From NCBI RefSeq assembly GCF_022374875.2, contig NZ_CP092427.2, forward strand, positions 1,426,001 to 1,490,000: 64,000 nucleotides of DNA, written 5' to 3'. The position numbers and the translations under genes were made by a program. This DNA is from Mycolicibacterium rufum. GTDB lineage: Bacteria > Actinomycetota > Actinomycetes > Mycobacteriales > Mycobacteriaceae. The notes under the pieces were generated by a model that was not told the origin of the DNA, did no database searches, and saw only the letters and a program-made list of their open reading frames with translations. The first letter of the stretch is position 1; every line of letters begins with the position of its first letter. This document shows, in pieces, positions 36,702-45,458 of the stretch.

Positions 36702-37855
36702 ACCGATTCCTTCCGGCTGTGGATGACTCTCTCGTAGATCGCCTCGAGTTGACGGCCCACCGCGGTGATGCTCAGCTCCGCCTCAACGGCGCGTCGGCCT
36801 CGAGCGCCCATTTGACGCGCAGCGTCACGGTCAACCAACAGATCGTCGATCGCTGTGGCCAATGAGGCGACGGAACCGTCGACGACGACGCCACACCTGT
36901 GTTGTGTGACGAACTGCGCGAGTCCACCGTCTGCGCACATGACGACCGGCAACTCCAGCGCCAAAGCCTCGAGTATCGTCATCGCGAACGGCTCTCGTGC
37001 CGCCGGCAGCACGTACACCGAAGCGCGGGACATTCGTTCAAGAGCCTTGTCCGGCGGCGTCGGTGGCTCACGCGCGAGCGCTTCGTCGCCGAAACCTAAT
37101 TTGCGTGCGCGAGCGATGATGTGGTCTACGGCCTGTTCGTCACCCTCGGGATGCCCGACGATGCTGAAGCGCGCCTTGGTTCCGGAGGTGAGCAGCTTCA
37201 ACGCAGCTTCTGCGAATGCAGCTCCGCGCTTGCGTTCGTGGAGCCGCGCGAAGAACAGCACCTCCGGGACAGCAGTGGGGTCATCGCTGGCGCGCGCGGT
37301 CTGGCGTGCTAATGGCACCCCGTTAGCGAGTTCCTGCACTGGCAGGTTCTGACCGCCGACCCTGCGGAGGTCGGCGACCTCACGTTTGGAGAGTGCCAGT
37401 ACTGCGGCCGCACTCGACAACAGACGGTTGGTCGACAGTCGGTCGACCGTACTCGCCAGCGGATGGCTTCGCGGGACCACCATGCCGTGGGTCTGCAACA
37501 CAGTTGGCACTCCCGACCGCTGGAGTCTCCGTGCCGCTGGGATCGCTACCAGATCGCGTGCGAAGTGGACATGGGCGATGTCGTAGTTCGCCGCGTTGGC
37601 CGCGATCCATGAACCCATCTTCGGCGCGCACACCGCCGCGTAACCGAACCCTGGCACCAACTTGCGTGCGGGGAACAACAACACCGGCACAGAACCGATG
37701 CTCCCAGGTATGCGCTCGTAACCCCATGTGCCGGCAGCAATCTCGACCTCATGACCGAAGTCAATCAAGATCTCCGCCTGGTTCAGCGCCACCCTCAGCG
37801 GACCACCGTAGGCGCCGTCCGGTGAGATGAGCGTCACCACTTGGAGTATCTTCAT
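36698..37855 (-). CDS. Glycosyltransferase family 4
   Basis: A 385-aa GT-B fold enzyme of the cytoplasmic face. The N-terminal domain begins MKILQVVTLISPDGAYGGP; the C-terminal domain has FFARLHERKRG and the E-x7-E motif EPFAMTILEALALELPVV. ATG at 37855 is chosen because it overlaps the upstream stop (ATGA); the frame to 37882 would add nine residues. It adds one sugar to the lipid-linked repeat; donor and acceptor are unknown. Confidence 0.88.
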   Translation of the reverse strand: MKILQVVTLISPDGAYGGPLRVALNQAEILIDFGHEVEIAAGTWGYERIPGSIGSVPVLLFPARKLVPGFGYAAVCAPKMGSWIAANAANYDIAHVHFARDLVAIPAARRLQRSGVPTVLQTHGMVVPRSHPLASTVDRLSTNRLLSSAAAVLALSKREVADLRRVGGQNLPVQELANGVPLARQTARASDDPTAVPEVLFFARLHERKRGAAFAEAALKLLTSGTKARFSIVGHPEGDEQAVDHIIARARKLGFGDEALAREPPTPPDKALERMSRASVYVLPAAREPFAMTILEALALELPVVMCADGGLAQFVTQHRCGVVVDGSVASLATAIDDLLVDRDAARQMGARGRRAVEAELSITAVGRQLEAIYERVIHSRKESV

Positions 37856-39078
37856 CTGCACCGCGCAACCAGCGAGTGACACCAGGACTCATAGGAATCG
37901 ATCGCCGTACGGGCATCCAGTGTGGTTGACGCGAACCTCTTCGCGAGAACTCCCATCCGCTCACCGGCCTCGGAGTCGGTTCCAACCGCAACGACGGCTG
38001 ACAGGAGCGCGGCGGGATCGCCTGGTGGGACGAGCCGCCCAGCTCCGGACAACGTGATCTCGTGCGCGGTACCGCTCGACGGGTCAGTCGCAGCGACGAC
38101 GGGCCTGCCACTGACGAAGTACGAGGTCAGCTTGCTCGGTACAGCCATCTCGCCTACCCCGGGCTTCTCATTCACCAACAGGACATCGGCAGCCTTGAGG
38201 ACGCTCCGGAATTCTTGGTCAGGCAGCGTGTCCAGTATGGAGACGCTCGGTACGCCTCCGGCTTCCTCTTCAAGCATCCTGCGCTGATTACCATCGCCGA
38301 TGAGAACGAATCGCACACGCGAGTTCTCGCCGTCACGGTCACCTTGAAGCTTTCCCGCAGCGACCACATTCTGCAGACCTTGCTTGACCCCCATGTTCCC
38401 TGCATGGACAGCGACGATGTCGCTGGGTTCCCACCCAAAAGCCGCGCGTACCTCTTCTCTGACCAACTCCTCTTCCTCAGTCGCAAGGTGAGTCCAGTTG
38501 CGGATCACGGTGACCTTGGTGCGGTCGACTCCCAGCTTCTCCACGTTGTCGACGAATCGGTCGTGAATAACCGAGACACCACTCGCGGATCCCAATACCG
38601 CACCCTCGAAGGCTGCAGCCAGGCGGGCCGGCGCACCGCTCATGGCCCCTGTCTCGACGACGCCACGGCTGTAGAGGTCCTGAACCACGACCCCACAGGG
38701 GATTCGCAGCAGTCGCGCCTTCGCCACCACCGCCGCGCTCGACAGCAAGGTGGGGCTGACGGTGATCACAACGTCCGGCTTCCTCCAGCCTGCGCGAACT
38801 GCGGCCTGAGCGAAGCTGGCCTCCATCAGCACTCTTCCGCGAGGGCTCGGCTTGGTGGGAACGTAGTGCCTGACTCGACGTACCCATACTCCGTTGATCA
38901 ATGTCGGCTCAGTTGCCTTGTATCCCGGTGCGATACGCCATTCCGGGTAATGCGGCAGACCCGTCACCACACTGACATCGTGTCCGGCGCGCGCCAGTCC
39001 CTCGGCCAAACCGGTGGTGTATGGAGCGATACCAGTGACTTCCGGTGCGTAGTTGATGCCGATGATGGTGATTTTCAT
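37852..39078 (-). CDS. WcaI-like glycosyltransferase (family 4)
   Basis: A 408-aa GT4 enzyme starting MKITIIGINYAPEVTGIAPYTTG, the beginning typical of colanic-acid fucosyltransferase WcaI and relatives. Further matches are HYPEW, VQDLYSRGVVETG, HAGNMGVKQGLQNVV and GVGEMAVPSKLTSYFVSGRPVV. The start overlaps the WcaF-like stop by 4 bp. With Gmd and Fcl in the same operon, fucose transfer is a reasonable inference, but WcaI-like proteins also use other donors. Confidence 0.85.
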   Translation of the reverse strand: MKITIIGINYAPEVTGIAPYTTGLAEGLARAGHDVSVVTGLPHYPEWRIAPGYKATEPTLINGVWVRRVRHYVPTKPSPRGRVLMEASFAQAAVRAGWRKPDVVITVSPTLLSSAAVVAKARLLRIPCGVVVQDLYSRGVVETGAMSGAPARLAAAFEGAVLGSASGVSVIHDRFVDNVEKLGVDRTKVTVIRNWTHLATEEEELVREEVRAAFGWEPSDIVAVHAGNMGVKQGLQNVVAAGKLQGDRDGENSRVRFVLIGDGNQRRMLEEEAGGVPSVSILDTLPDQEFRSVLKAADVLLVNEKPGVGEMAVPSKLTSYFVSGRPVVAATDPSSGTAHEITLSGAGRLVPPGDPAALLSAVVAVGTDSEAGERMGVLAKRFASTTLDARTAIDSYESWCHSLVARCR

Positions 39079-39641
39079 GGTTGAGATACCCCCTTTGGAG
39101 CTAGAACTACTTCGCCGCTCTTCACGTCATGCGGCACGAGTGCGGTCGCACCCAATGTCGCGCCGTCGCCGATGTCGACACCCCGCAAGATCGTCGCTCG
39201 CGCTCCCACCCATACGGAGTTCCCGACCACAATCGGACCGTTGTCGAATTCGAACGTGGCACTGCGTCGTGCGTGACTGCCGGTGCAGAGCAGCGCGGCC
39301 TGAGAGATACACGTGTTAGCGCCGATGGTGACGGGCTCAAGATTGAGGATCCACGCCTCCTCACCGATCCAGCAGTGGGAACCGAGGGTCAACTTCCACG
39401 GCCAATGAATCTTGACATCCGATCGGATGATGGTGCCTGCACCGATAGTCGCCCCGAATGCGCGTAGGAGCGCGATGCGCAACGCGTTCGGGCACCACCA
39501 TTTCCTCACGATCAATCGCGAGACGGCCAGCCAAAGAATCTGCACAGGGATACTGCGCCCCTTGTCGTATCCCTCGCCGGTGAACCCACTGAGGTCGAAT
39601 CGGTTTGCGACAGCTCCGTTCCCGAATGCATGAGTCACCAT
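39075..39641 (-). CDS. WcaF-like acetyltransferase
   Basis: A 188-aa hexapeptide-repeat acetyltransferase of the colanic-acid WcaF type: KGRSIPVQILWLAVSRLIV, LRAFGATIGAGTIIRSDVKIHWPWKL, SHCWIGEEAWILNLEPVTIGANTCISQAALLCTGSH and the late NSVWVGARATILRGVDIGDGA. Overlaps the WcaI-like start (ATGA). It probably acetylates a sugar of the repeat unit. Confidence 0.88.
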   Translation of the reverse strand: MVTHAFGNGAVANRFDLSGFTGEGYDKGRSIPVQILWLAVSRLIVRKWWCPNALRIALLRAFGATIGAGTIIRSDVKIHWPWKLTLGSHCWIGEEAWILNLEPVTIGANTCISQAALLCTGSHARRSATFEFDNGPIVVGNSVWVGARATILRGVDIGDGATLGATALVPHDVKSGEVVLAPKGVSQP

Positions 39642-39880
39642 GCGTGGCTCCTCTCATCACCGGTCATATGCACTCCAAACGTGTTCTCTGCAGTTGCCCG
39701 TGGGCGGATCGTCCGCGAAGCGGCTCGCAATCCACACACGTCGGGCGCGATGACATCAGGCGGGGAGCTAATGGGGGACGCGTCCGCGGTGTCAGCGACC
39801 TGGCGGCTGCACTGAGAGAAGGCGGCCACTGCCTTGGCCGCGAGTGTCACGACCAGCATCCACCTCACACGCGCATTCAT
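39635..39880 (-). CDS. Possible small exported protein
   Basis: An 81-aa frame from the ATG at 39880 filling the gap between fcl and the WcaF-like gene. It begins with a signal-like stretch (MNARVRWMLVVTLAAKAVAA) followed by two Cys. Its stop overlaps the next gene's start (ATGGTGA), as elsewhere in this operon, but there is no good ribosome binding site and no recognised family. It may instead be the remnant of a larger gene. Confidence 0.35.
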   Translation of the reverse strand: MNARVRWMLVVTLAAKAVAAFSQCSRQVADTADASPISSPPDVIAPDVCGLRAASRTIRPRATAENTFGVHMTGDERSHAW

Positions 39881-39903
39881 CTGCGTAACCGTCGATCCCG
39901 CAA

Positions 39904-40851
39904 CTAAGCCCGAACCGTCGAACGATTCGACCTGAACCACGCAATGGTGCTTCGGATACCCTGCTCGAGCGAGATCGACGGCTCCCAACCACTCGCGCGG
40001 AGAACGCTCACGTCGAGGAGCTTCCTCGGGGTCCCATCCGGCTTGGTCATATCCCATTCGGTTCGGCCGGCATAACCGACTGTCTCGGCGATCAGATCGG
40101 CCACCTCACGAATGGATTGGTCCATGCCCGTCCCCACGTTGACCTGGTGAGGGCCGTCATAGGTCTTTAGCAAGTGGACACACGCCGAGGCCATATCATC
40201 GACGTGGAGGAATTCCCGCCTCGGGGTGCCACTGCCCCAGTTCGTCACAGATGCCTGCCCTGTCGATCGAGCCTCTTCATAGCGCCTGATCAAGGCGGGC
40301 AGAACGTGCGAAGTCGTGTCGGAGAAGTTGTCGCCCGGGCCGTAGAGATTGGTGGGCATCGCCGAGATCCAGGACAGCCCGTACTGCCGACGTACAGCCT
40401 GAACGTGCACGATTCCTGCGATCTTGGCAATCGCATACGCTTCGTTCGTTGCCTCGAGCGGCCCTGTGAGCAAGCAACTCTCGGCGATAGGCTGGGGGGC
40501 ATGCTTCGGGTAGATGCACGACGAACCGAGGAACAGAAGACGCGGCACCCTGTACTGGAGCGCTGCGTCAAGGGTGTTCACCTGAATCTGCAGGTTCTGC
40601 GACAGGAATTCCACCGGTGATGAGTTGTTCGCGACGATGCCACCGACCTTTGCAGCGGCCAAGATCACCAACCGAGGCCGGGTCTGCGCGAAGAATTTGA
40701 ACGTCGCGGCCCGGTCGGTGAGATCCAACTCCTCGTGTGTTCTCGTTAGCAGATCGGTGAACCCGTCGGCGATAAGCCTCCGCACGATGGCCGAACCGAC
40801 CATTCCACGGTGACCGGCGACGAAGGTGGGCGCTGTAGGGTCCAGCCGCAT
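39904..40851 (-). CDS. fcl: GDP-L-fucose synthase
   Basis: Epimerises and reduces GDP-4-keto-6-deoxy-mannose to GDP-L-fucose. The 315-aa SDR enzyme has VAGHRGMVGSAIVRR (NADP loop), FLGSSCIYPKHAPQPI with catalytic Ser and Cys, and YAIAKIAG (YxxxK), then NLYGPGDNF. ATG at 40851 gives the usual N-terminus; a GTG at 40875 that overlaps the gmd stop (GTGA) is an alternative. Paired with gmd as in most GDP-fucose loci. Confidence 0.93.
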   Translation of the reverse strand: MRLDPTAPTFVAGHRGMVGSAIVRRLIADGFTDLLTRTHEELDLTDRAATFKFFAQTRPRLVILAAAKVGGIVANNSSPVEFLSQNLQIQVNTLDAALQYRVPRLLFLGSSCIYPKHAPQPIAESCLLTGPLEATNEAYAIAKIAGIVHVQAVRRQYGLSWISAMPTNLYGPGDNFSDTTSHVLPALIRRYEEARSTGQASVTNWGSGTPRREFLHVDDMASACVHLLKTYDGPHQVNVGTGMDQSIREVADLIAETVGYAGRTEWDMTKPDGTPRKLLDVSVLRASGWEPSISLEQGIRSTIAWFRSNRSTVRA

Positions 40852-40871
40852 CGGCAGGCTTTCGACGGACT

Positions 40872-41903
40872 TCACCCTGCACGCTGCCAGGCGTACAGTG
40901 CGGGGGCGTCGATCCAGGGTTTGCCCTCGCATTCCAGATGCGCGATGTCGGCATCAACCATGATGCGGGCCAGTTCGGGTGCGCGAACGGCGGCACTCCA
41001 CCCCAACAGGCGTTCGGCTTTGGACGCGTCGCCCACGAGGGCGTCCACTTCAGTGGGTCGCAGATAGCGATCGTCAAACCTGACGTGCTCCCGCCAGTCG
41101 AGACCTGCATGTTCGAAAGCGGCCTCCAGGAATTCACGGACGGTGCACTGCTCACCGGTGGCCAGCACGTAATCGTTTGGCTCGTCGGCTTGCAGCATGC
41201 GCCACATCCCTTCGACGTACTCCGGCGCATAACCCCAGTCGCGTACCGCGTCCAGGTTGCCCATGTAGAGATGGCGGTCGAGTCCCGCTTTGATGCGCGC
41301 GGCAGCGCGTGTGATCTTTCGCGTGACAAATGTTTCACCACGTCGGGGCGACTCGTGGTTGAACAGAATTCCGTTGACGGCGAACATCCCGTATGCCTCA
41401 CGGTAGTTACGGGTCATCCAGTAGGAGTAGACCTTCGCTGCGCCGTAGGGCGAACGAGGATAGAAGGGCGATTCCTCGTTCTGAGGCGGCGGAGAAGCTC
41501 CAAACATCTCGGAACTCGACGCTTGATAGAAGCGACAGTTGAGGCGCCCAATCCTGACCGCCTCGAGCAAGCGTGCGCTTCCGATTCCCGTGGTGTCGCC
41601 CGTGTGCTCGGGCTCGTCGAAGCTCACTCGGACGTGAGATTGCGCAGCAAGGTTGTACACCTCGTCCGGGTCGATCTTTTGGAGAAGTGTGACCAACCGT
41701 GCTCCATCACTCAGGTCGCCGTAGTGCAAGAAGAGCCGTGCTTCAGGAAGATGCGGATCGACGTAGAGATGCTCGATTCGCGAGGTGTTGAAACTCGACG
41801 AGCGACGGATGAGTCCGTGCACTTCGTATCCCTTACCCAAGAGAAACTCGGCAAGATAGGACCCATCCTGCCCGGTGATTCCGGTAATCAAAGCCTTCTT
41901 CAC
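40872..41903 (-). CDS. gmd: GDP-mannose 4,6-dehydratase
   Basis: Converts GDP-mannose to GDP-4-keto-6-deoxy-mannose. The 343-aa protein has [46 protein letters not shown] with the active-site Ser/Glu, [15 protein letters not shown] (YxxxK) and [16 protein letters not shown]. Its substrate is supplied by the manA, pmmA and guanylyltransferase genes in the left part of this window. Confidence 0.96.
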   Translation of the reverse strand: MKKALITGITGQDGSYLAEFLLGKGYEVHGLIRRSSSFNTSRIEHLYVDPHLPEARLFLHYGDLSDGARLVTLLQKIDPDEVYNLAAQSHVRVSFDEPEHTGDTTGIGSARLLEAVRIGRLNCRFYQASSSEMFGASPPPQNEESPFYPRSPYGAAKVYSYWMTRNYREAYGMFAVNGILFNHESPRRGETFVTRKITRAAARIKAGLDRHLYMGNLDAVRDWGYAPEYVEGMWRMLQADEPNDYVLATGEQCTVREFLEAAFEHAGLDWREHVRFDDRYLRPTEVDALVGDASKAERLLGWSAAVRAPELARIMVDADIAHLECEGKPWIDAPALYAWQRAG

Positions 41904-41998
41904 ATTGACCCTTCCAATGAGTCGATCGCGGCACGAGTCCCGGATCGAGGTTCGTAACCTTCTCGTACTGTTGATGATTCAGTGAGCACCGCCATTGA

Positions 41999-43474
41999 TC
42001 AGTAGGCTCCTTCACGAGCGAGTACCGCGCGCACCGTCTTGGCGATGATGACGAGATCGCTGATCATCGACCAGTTCTCGATATAGAAGAGATCGAGGCG
42101 AACTGAGTCCTCCCATGACAAGTTGGAACGTCCGCTCACTTGCCAAAGACCTGTGATCCCGGGTTTCACCAGCATCCGTCGGCTGACTGCGCCGTCATAC
42201 GACTGGACCTCGCGTTCCAACGGCGGCCGGGGGCCGACCACACTCATGTCTTGCTTCAAGACATTGAAGAACTGCGGGAGCTCGTCGATGCTGATGCGCC
42301 TCAGCCATCTGCCGACGGCAGTGACGCGCGGATCGTCGCGCATTTTGAAGAGAACTCCGCCGGCAAAGTCATTCTGATCCCGCGCCACCAGATCGAGCAG
42401 CTGGCGATCGGCATCCTGCACCATGGTGCGGAACTTGATCATCTTGAATGGCTTGCCGTCCTTGCCGATTCGTTCGGAGCGGTAGAAGACCGGACCTTGA
42501 CTGGTCATCTTGATCGCAACGGCGGCTACCAGCATCACCGGCGACATGATCAGTATTGCGATCACCGCGAAGATGAGGTCGAAGGCTCGCTTCCCCCATC
42601 GTGCGGCCCCGTGGTATTGCGGCTTCTCGACGTGCAAGAGCGGAAAGTTGGCCACTGGTCTCATGACGAGCCGCGCACCGGTGACATCCATGACACCGGG
42701 CGAAACCACAAGATCTACGTCAAGGGCGTCCAGTGTCCATGTCAAGTCCCTGATGCCCTGCACGCCGAAGTGTTCCGTGTCCGTGATGGCGACGGTATCG
42801 ACGCCACCGCCGGCGACCATGGCAAGAGCTGCTGCTTCATCGCCCGCGACAGGAATGCTCCGCCCGTTGATGGCCACCACTTCACCGCGACCCTCTCCGT
42901 AACCGGGAATGCCGATCCCCACGACGCGGTATCCGTGAGCGGGGTTCTTGGTGAGCTCACATGCCAGAATCGAGACCTCTGCCCTCCCGCCAATGGCGAC
43001 GACGGAGGTTTGGATTTCGCCTCTCGCGCGGCCCCTGGCGAGCGCTCCACGCCAGGCTTTGCGAGCCAAGAGAAGACAGACAGAACCAATAGGCAGAGCA
43101 ATCGCCAGGTAGCCCCGCGCCACCTCGAGACGGAGTAGCAACGTGACTATCGCGACGGCACCGAACGTCCAGAACGACGCGCTCAGAACGCGCCGGTACT
43201 CCTCGAAACCCGCCCCCACGATGCGCGTTGACCGGGACCTGAAAGCGCTCAGCGCCGACGTCCACAGGAGGACGAAGAGCACGGAGAACCCGGTCAACTG
43301 CCTGCTCATCATCGAGTCGGAAGTGGGGGCTTCGCCGAATCTCACGTACTGAGCAAGGGCGACCGCGGAGGCGACTACGACGATATCGGTGACCAGCAGC
43401 CTGGCCGCGTAAGCACGCTCCCAGCGAGTGGAACGACTGAACGCGCTGCCGACCGTGACCGACAGAATCGACAT
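41999..43474 (-). CDS. WcaJ-type undecaprenyl-phosphate sugar-1-phosphate transferase (island)
   Basis: Starts the repeat unit by moving a hexose-1-phosphate to the polyprenyl phosphate carrier. The 491-aa protein has four to five N-terminal membrane helices, a CoA-binding-like Rossmann domain (VVAIGGRAEVSIL), and a C-terminal catalytic region with KRAFDLIFAVIA, GPVFYRSERIGKDGKPF, KFRTM, SIDELPQFFNVLKQDMSVVGPRPPL and VKPGITGLWQVSGRSNLSWEDSV. ATG at 43474 follows GGGGG; the frame to 43606 is too long. First gene of the main island operon and a close paralogue of 57732-59222. Confidence 0.93.
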   Translation of the reverse strand: MSILSVTVGSAFSRSTRWERAYAARLLVTDIVVVASAVALAQYVRFGEAPTSDSMMSRQLTGFSVLFVLLWTSALSAFRSRSTRIVGAGFEEYRRVLSASFWTFGAVAIVTLLLRLEVARGYLAIALPIGSVCLLLARKAWRGALARGRARGEIQTSVVAIGGRAEVSILACELTKNPAHGYRVVGIGIPGYGEGRGEVVAINGRSIPVAGDEAAALAMVAGGGVDTVAITDTEHFGVQGIRDLTWTLDALDVDLVVSPGVMDVTGARLVMRPVANFPLLHVEKPQYHGAARWGKRAFDLIFAVIAILIMSPVMLVAAVAIKMTSQGPVFYRSERIGKDGKPFKMIKFRTMVQDADRQLLDLVARDQNDFAGGVLFKMRDDPRVTAVGRWLRRISIDELPQFFNVLKQDMSVVGPRPPLEREVQSYDGAVSRRMLVKPGITGLWQVSGRSNLSWEDSVRLDLFYIENWSMISDLVIIAKTVRAVLAREGAY

Positions 43475-43893
43475 AGCAACCCCCTTATGGCTACACACTG
43501 TGGTATTTGCCATTCCCGCATGGCAACGTGCGTTTTTCTCCCCACACCTCACGTTGCGGTCCAGCGACTGCCGTCGTGCTGCAAGTTCAGCAAACACTTT
43601 AGCCATCAGTGTGTGAACCGATGAACTGCACCTATCGGCTATTTCTACCCTATGTATTCATATCTGGTAACCCTTTGCGGGTTAAGAGCAGAAATCCACC
43701 TACCCGGCGGTAACTACAGTCACATCAGTCACATAAGTTTACTAATACTTGCAATAGCAAATTTATAAGTAAGGTTATGCAGTCTCAAAGGGCATGCACG
43801 GTGCCGCTTTTTGAGGTTGCCAGAAGCCTGGCCGCGCTGATTCGACGCCCGTCGCTGCGGCGCTGTGTTACTGCGCGAGCTGCCCATCAACGG
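43475..43893. promoter_or_regulatory. AT-rich promoter region of the main island operon
   Basis: About 420 bp between wcaJ and the GH71 gene. Bases 43620-43790 are strikingly AT-rich for this genome and lie upstream of wcaJ. They contain a perfect 9-bp tandem repeat, CAGTCACAT, at 43717-43725 and 43726-43734, a possible operator. A related CAGTCACTA lies at 50647-50655 upstream of the large GH71 gene. The promoter is inferred from position and composition. Confidence 0.5.
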
Positions 43894-45393
43894 TCAGCGC
43901 AAGCCACCCACCAGTACGTAGTGGAGGTCCTGGACGAGGGGGGCGGTGGTGACCGGAATGGTCGACATGGTCGTGAAGACACAGTTCCCGCCCCGCCACA
44001 TCGACGCACGGATCAAGCCGGGTCGTAGCGCGAACTGGCAGACGCCGACTCCGGCCGGCACGTCACATGATGCTGTTTCAGGGCCAATATGCAGGCGCAG
44101 CGTCGACGGCGCTACAGCGAACGAAACCAGCTCGACACTGTCGCGGGCGGCCGGTGTGCCGGGGACCACGCGCATCGGACGAGATTCTGGATAAGTCATC
44201 GGTGCATCGGCGGGCTGAGTGCGGTAGGACACGTAGACTGCGTCTCTGACGATTTCGGGTGCAGCGCCGTACTTGAACAGTGAGATGAAGTAGGCGTTCA
44301 TATCCAGCAATCGCCATCCACTCTTCAAGGATGGCGCGAACTGCGTGTTCTCTGAGTAGTCGTTCCAGGTGACCAACTGAACCCAGTCCGCCTGCTCCTG
44401 GACGGCGACCTGCCAGGCCTGTCTGCTCGTCTGACCGTTCTGAGACTCCTCGAACTGAGCCGACTTGGGACGGCTGTCTTGGTAGGCAATACTCTGCATC
44501 CAGATCTTGCCGAGTGCATGGCTTCGACGCGTGAGATCCACCGGATACGACTGACCTGCGGGCACGGTGGGAACCGCCTCGGGATTGCGGCCGCCCCAGG
44601 TGCTGAATCCATAGCTGAATGGGGCGAAATCGCTCAGGTGTGTTGGCGCGTCCAGGAACGTCGGAACGAACGCGACATCAAGTTGGATGAGGTCCTTCAG
44701 CGCGGTCAGAACATCACGCCAGAACTGCGCCGGCTTCGCCTCGGCGTAGAAGGCGCCCAACACCGGCCGCCCGTCCTCCAGTCTGAACGATGCCGGAGAC
44801 CGGAGGTAGACCGCAAACTCGCTCGCCAGGTCGCGCGCCGACATGCCTTGCAGTGGCCCCGCCATGTCCGCAGTCGGCAAGATCGTGAAATTTCCCTGTG
44901 CGGCTGCGGTATCGAGCAACCGCGTCGGCACATCAGACCACAATGAGGGCGGCGATCGGGGCATGATGACGTCGACGGCGAAACCGTCGATGCCGACGCT
45001 CTTCGCCTGGGAAATCTCAGTGCGAAGGTCCAGGTTGCGCCAATCGGGGTCGGCTAACGGTCCGCGCGGAAGCGGTCTGTCCCTCAGGTAACCGCCATAA
45101 GACGAATGCAGGCCACCCTCTCCTGTCGGAGACAGGTATTCCGCGGTGTAGTAGTCAGTCGCCGACGGCTTGTTGTCGATGGACACCGGAAAGTTCGGCA
45201 TGTAATGCGCGAGTACTTTCTTGGCGCTCGGCTCGGTGCTGAGGTCAAACGGCAGATAAGGAGTCGACAGCGACCGCAGCGTCTCGGTTGTCGGCAGCGC
45301 CGCGCTCACCGCGATCACTACGAGGACCAGGAGTACCGCAACAACGCCGGCCGCCACCGTCAGTCGGTGGCGTACGCGCCTTCGGCGGACCAT
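43894..45393 (-). CDS. Membrane-anchored GH71-type glycoside hydrolase
   Basis: A 499-aa protein with one N-terminal TM helix (about 12-32) and an outside catalytic domain. VLAHYMPNFPVSIDN at the start, QAKSVGIDGFAVDV, DGRPVLGAFYAEA (acidic residue where GH71 enzymes have their catalytic STFEG region) and VQLVTWNDYSENTQFAP match the GH71 family (alpha-1,3-glucanases). A about 95-residue C-terminal beta domain with two Cys follows. Residues 44-499 are clearly related to residues 800-1252 of the protein at 46503-50261. Activity on the island's own polysaccharide is inferred. Confidence 0.78.
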   Translation of the reverse strand: MVRRRRVRHRLTVAAGVVAVLLVLVVIAVSAALPTTETLRSLSTPYLPFDLSTEPSAKKVLAHYMPNFPVSIDNKPSATDYYTAEYLSPTGEGGLHSSYGGYLRDRPLPRGPLADPDWRNLDLRTEISQAKSVGIDGFAVDVIMPRSPPSLWSDVPTRLLDTAAAQGNFTILPTADMAGPLQGMSARDLASEFAVYLRSPASFRLEDGRPVLGAFYAEAKPAQFWRDVLTALKDLIQLDVAFVPTFLDAPTHLSDFAPFSYGFSTWGGRNPEAVPTVPAGQSYPVDLTRRSHALGKIWMQSIAYQDSRPKSAQFEESQNGQTSRQAWQVAVQEQADWVQLVTWNDYSENTQFAPSLKSGWRLLDMNAYFISLFKYGAAPEIVRDAVYVSYRTQPADAPMTYPESRPMRVVPGTPAARDSVELVSFAVAPSTLRLHIGPETASCDVPAGVGVCQFALRPGLIRASMWRGGNCVFTTMSTIPVTTAPLVQDLHYVLVGGLR

Positions 45394-45458
45394 CTTCGTC
45401 TCGGGAAGAGGTCGCTAAGCGGCGCGCCAGTAGGTGCAGCCGTCCAGACCGGGGTTGA

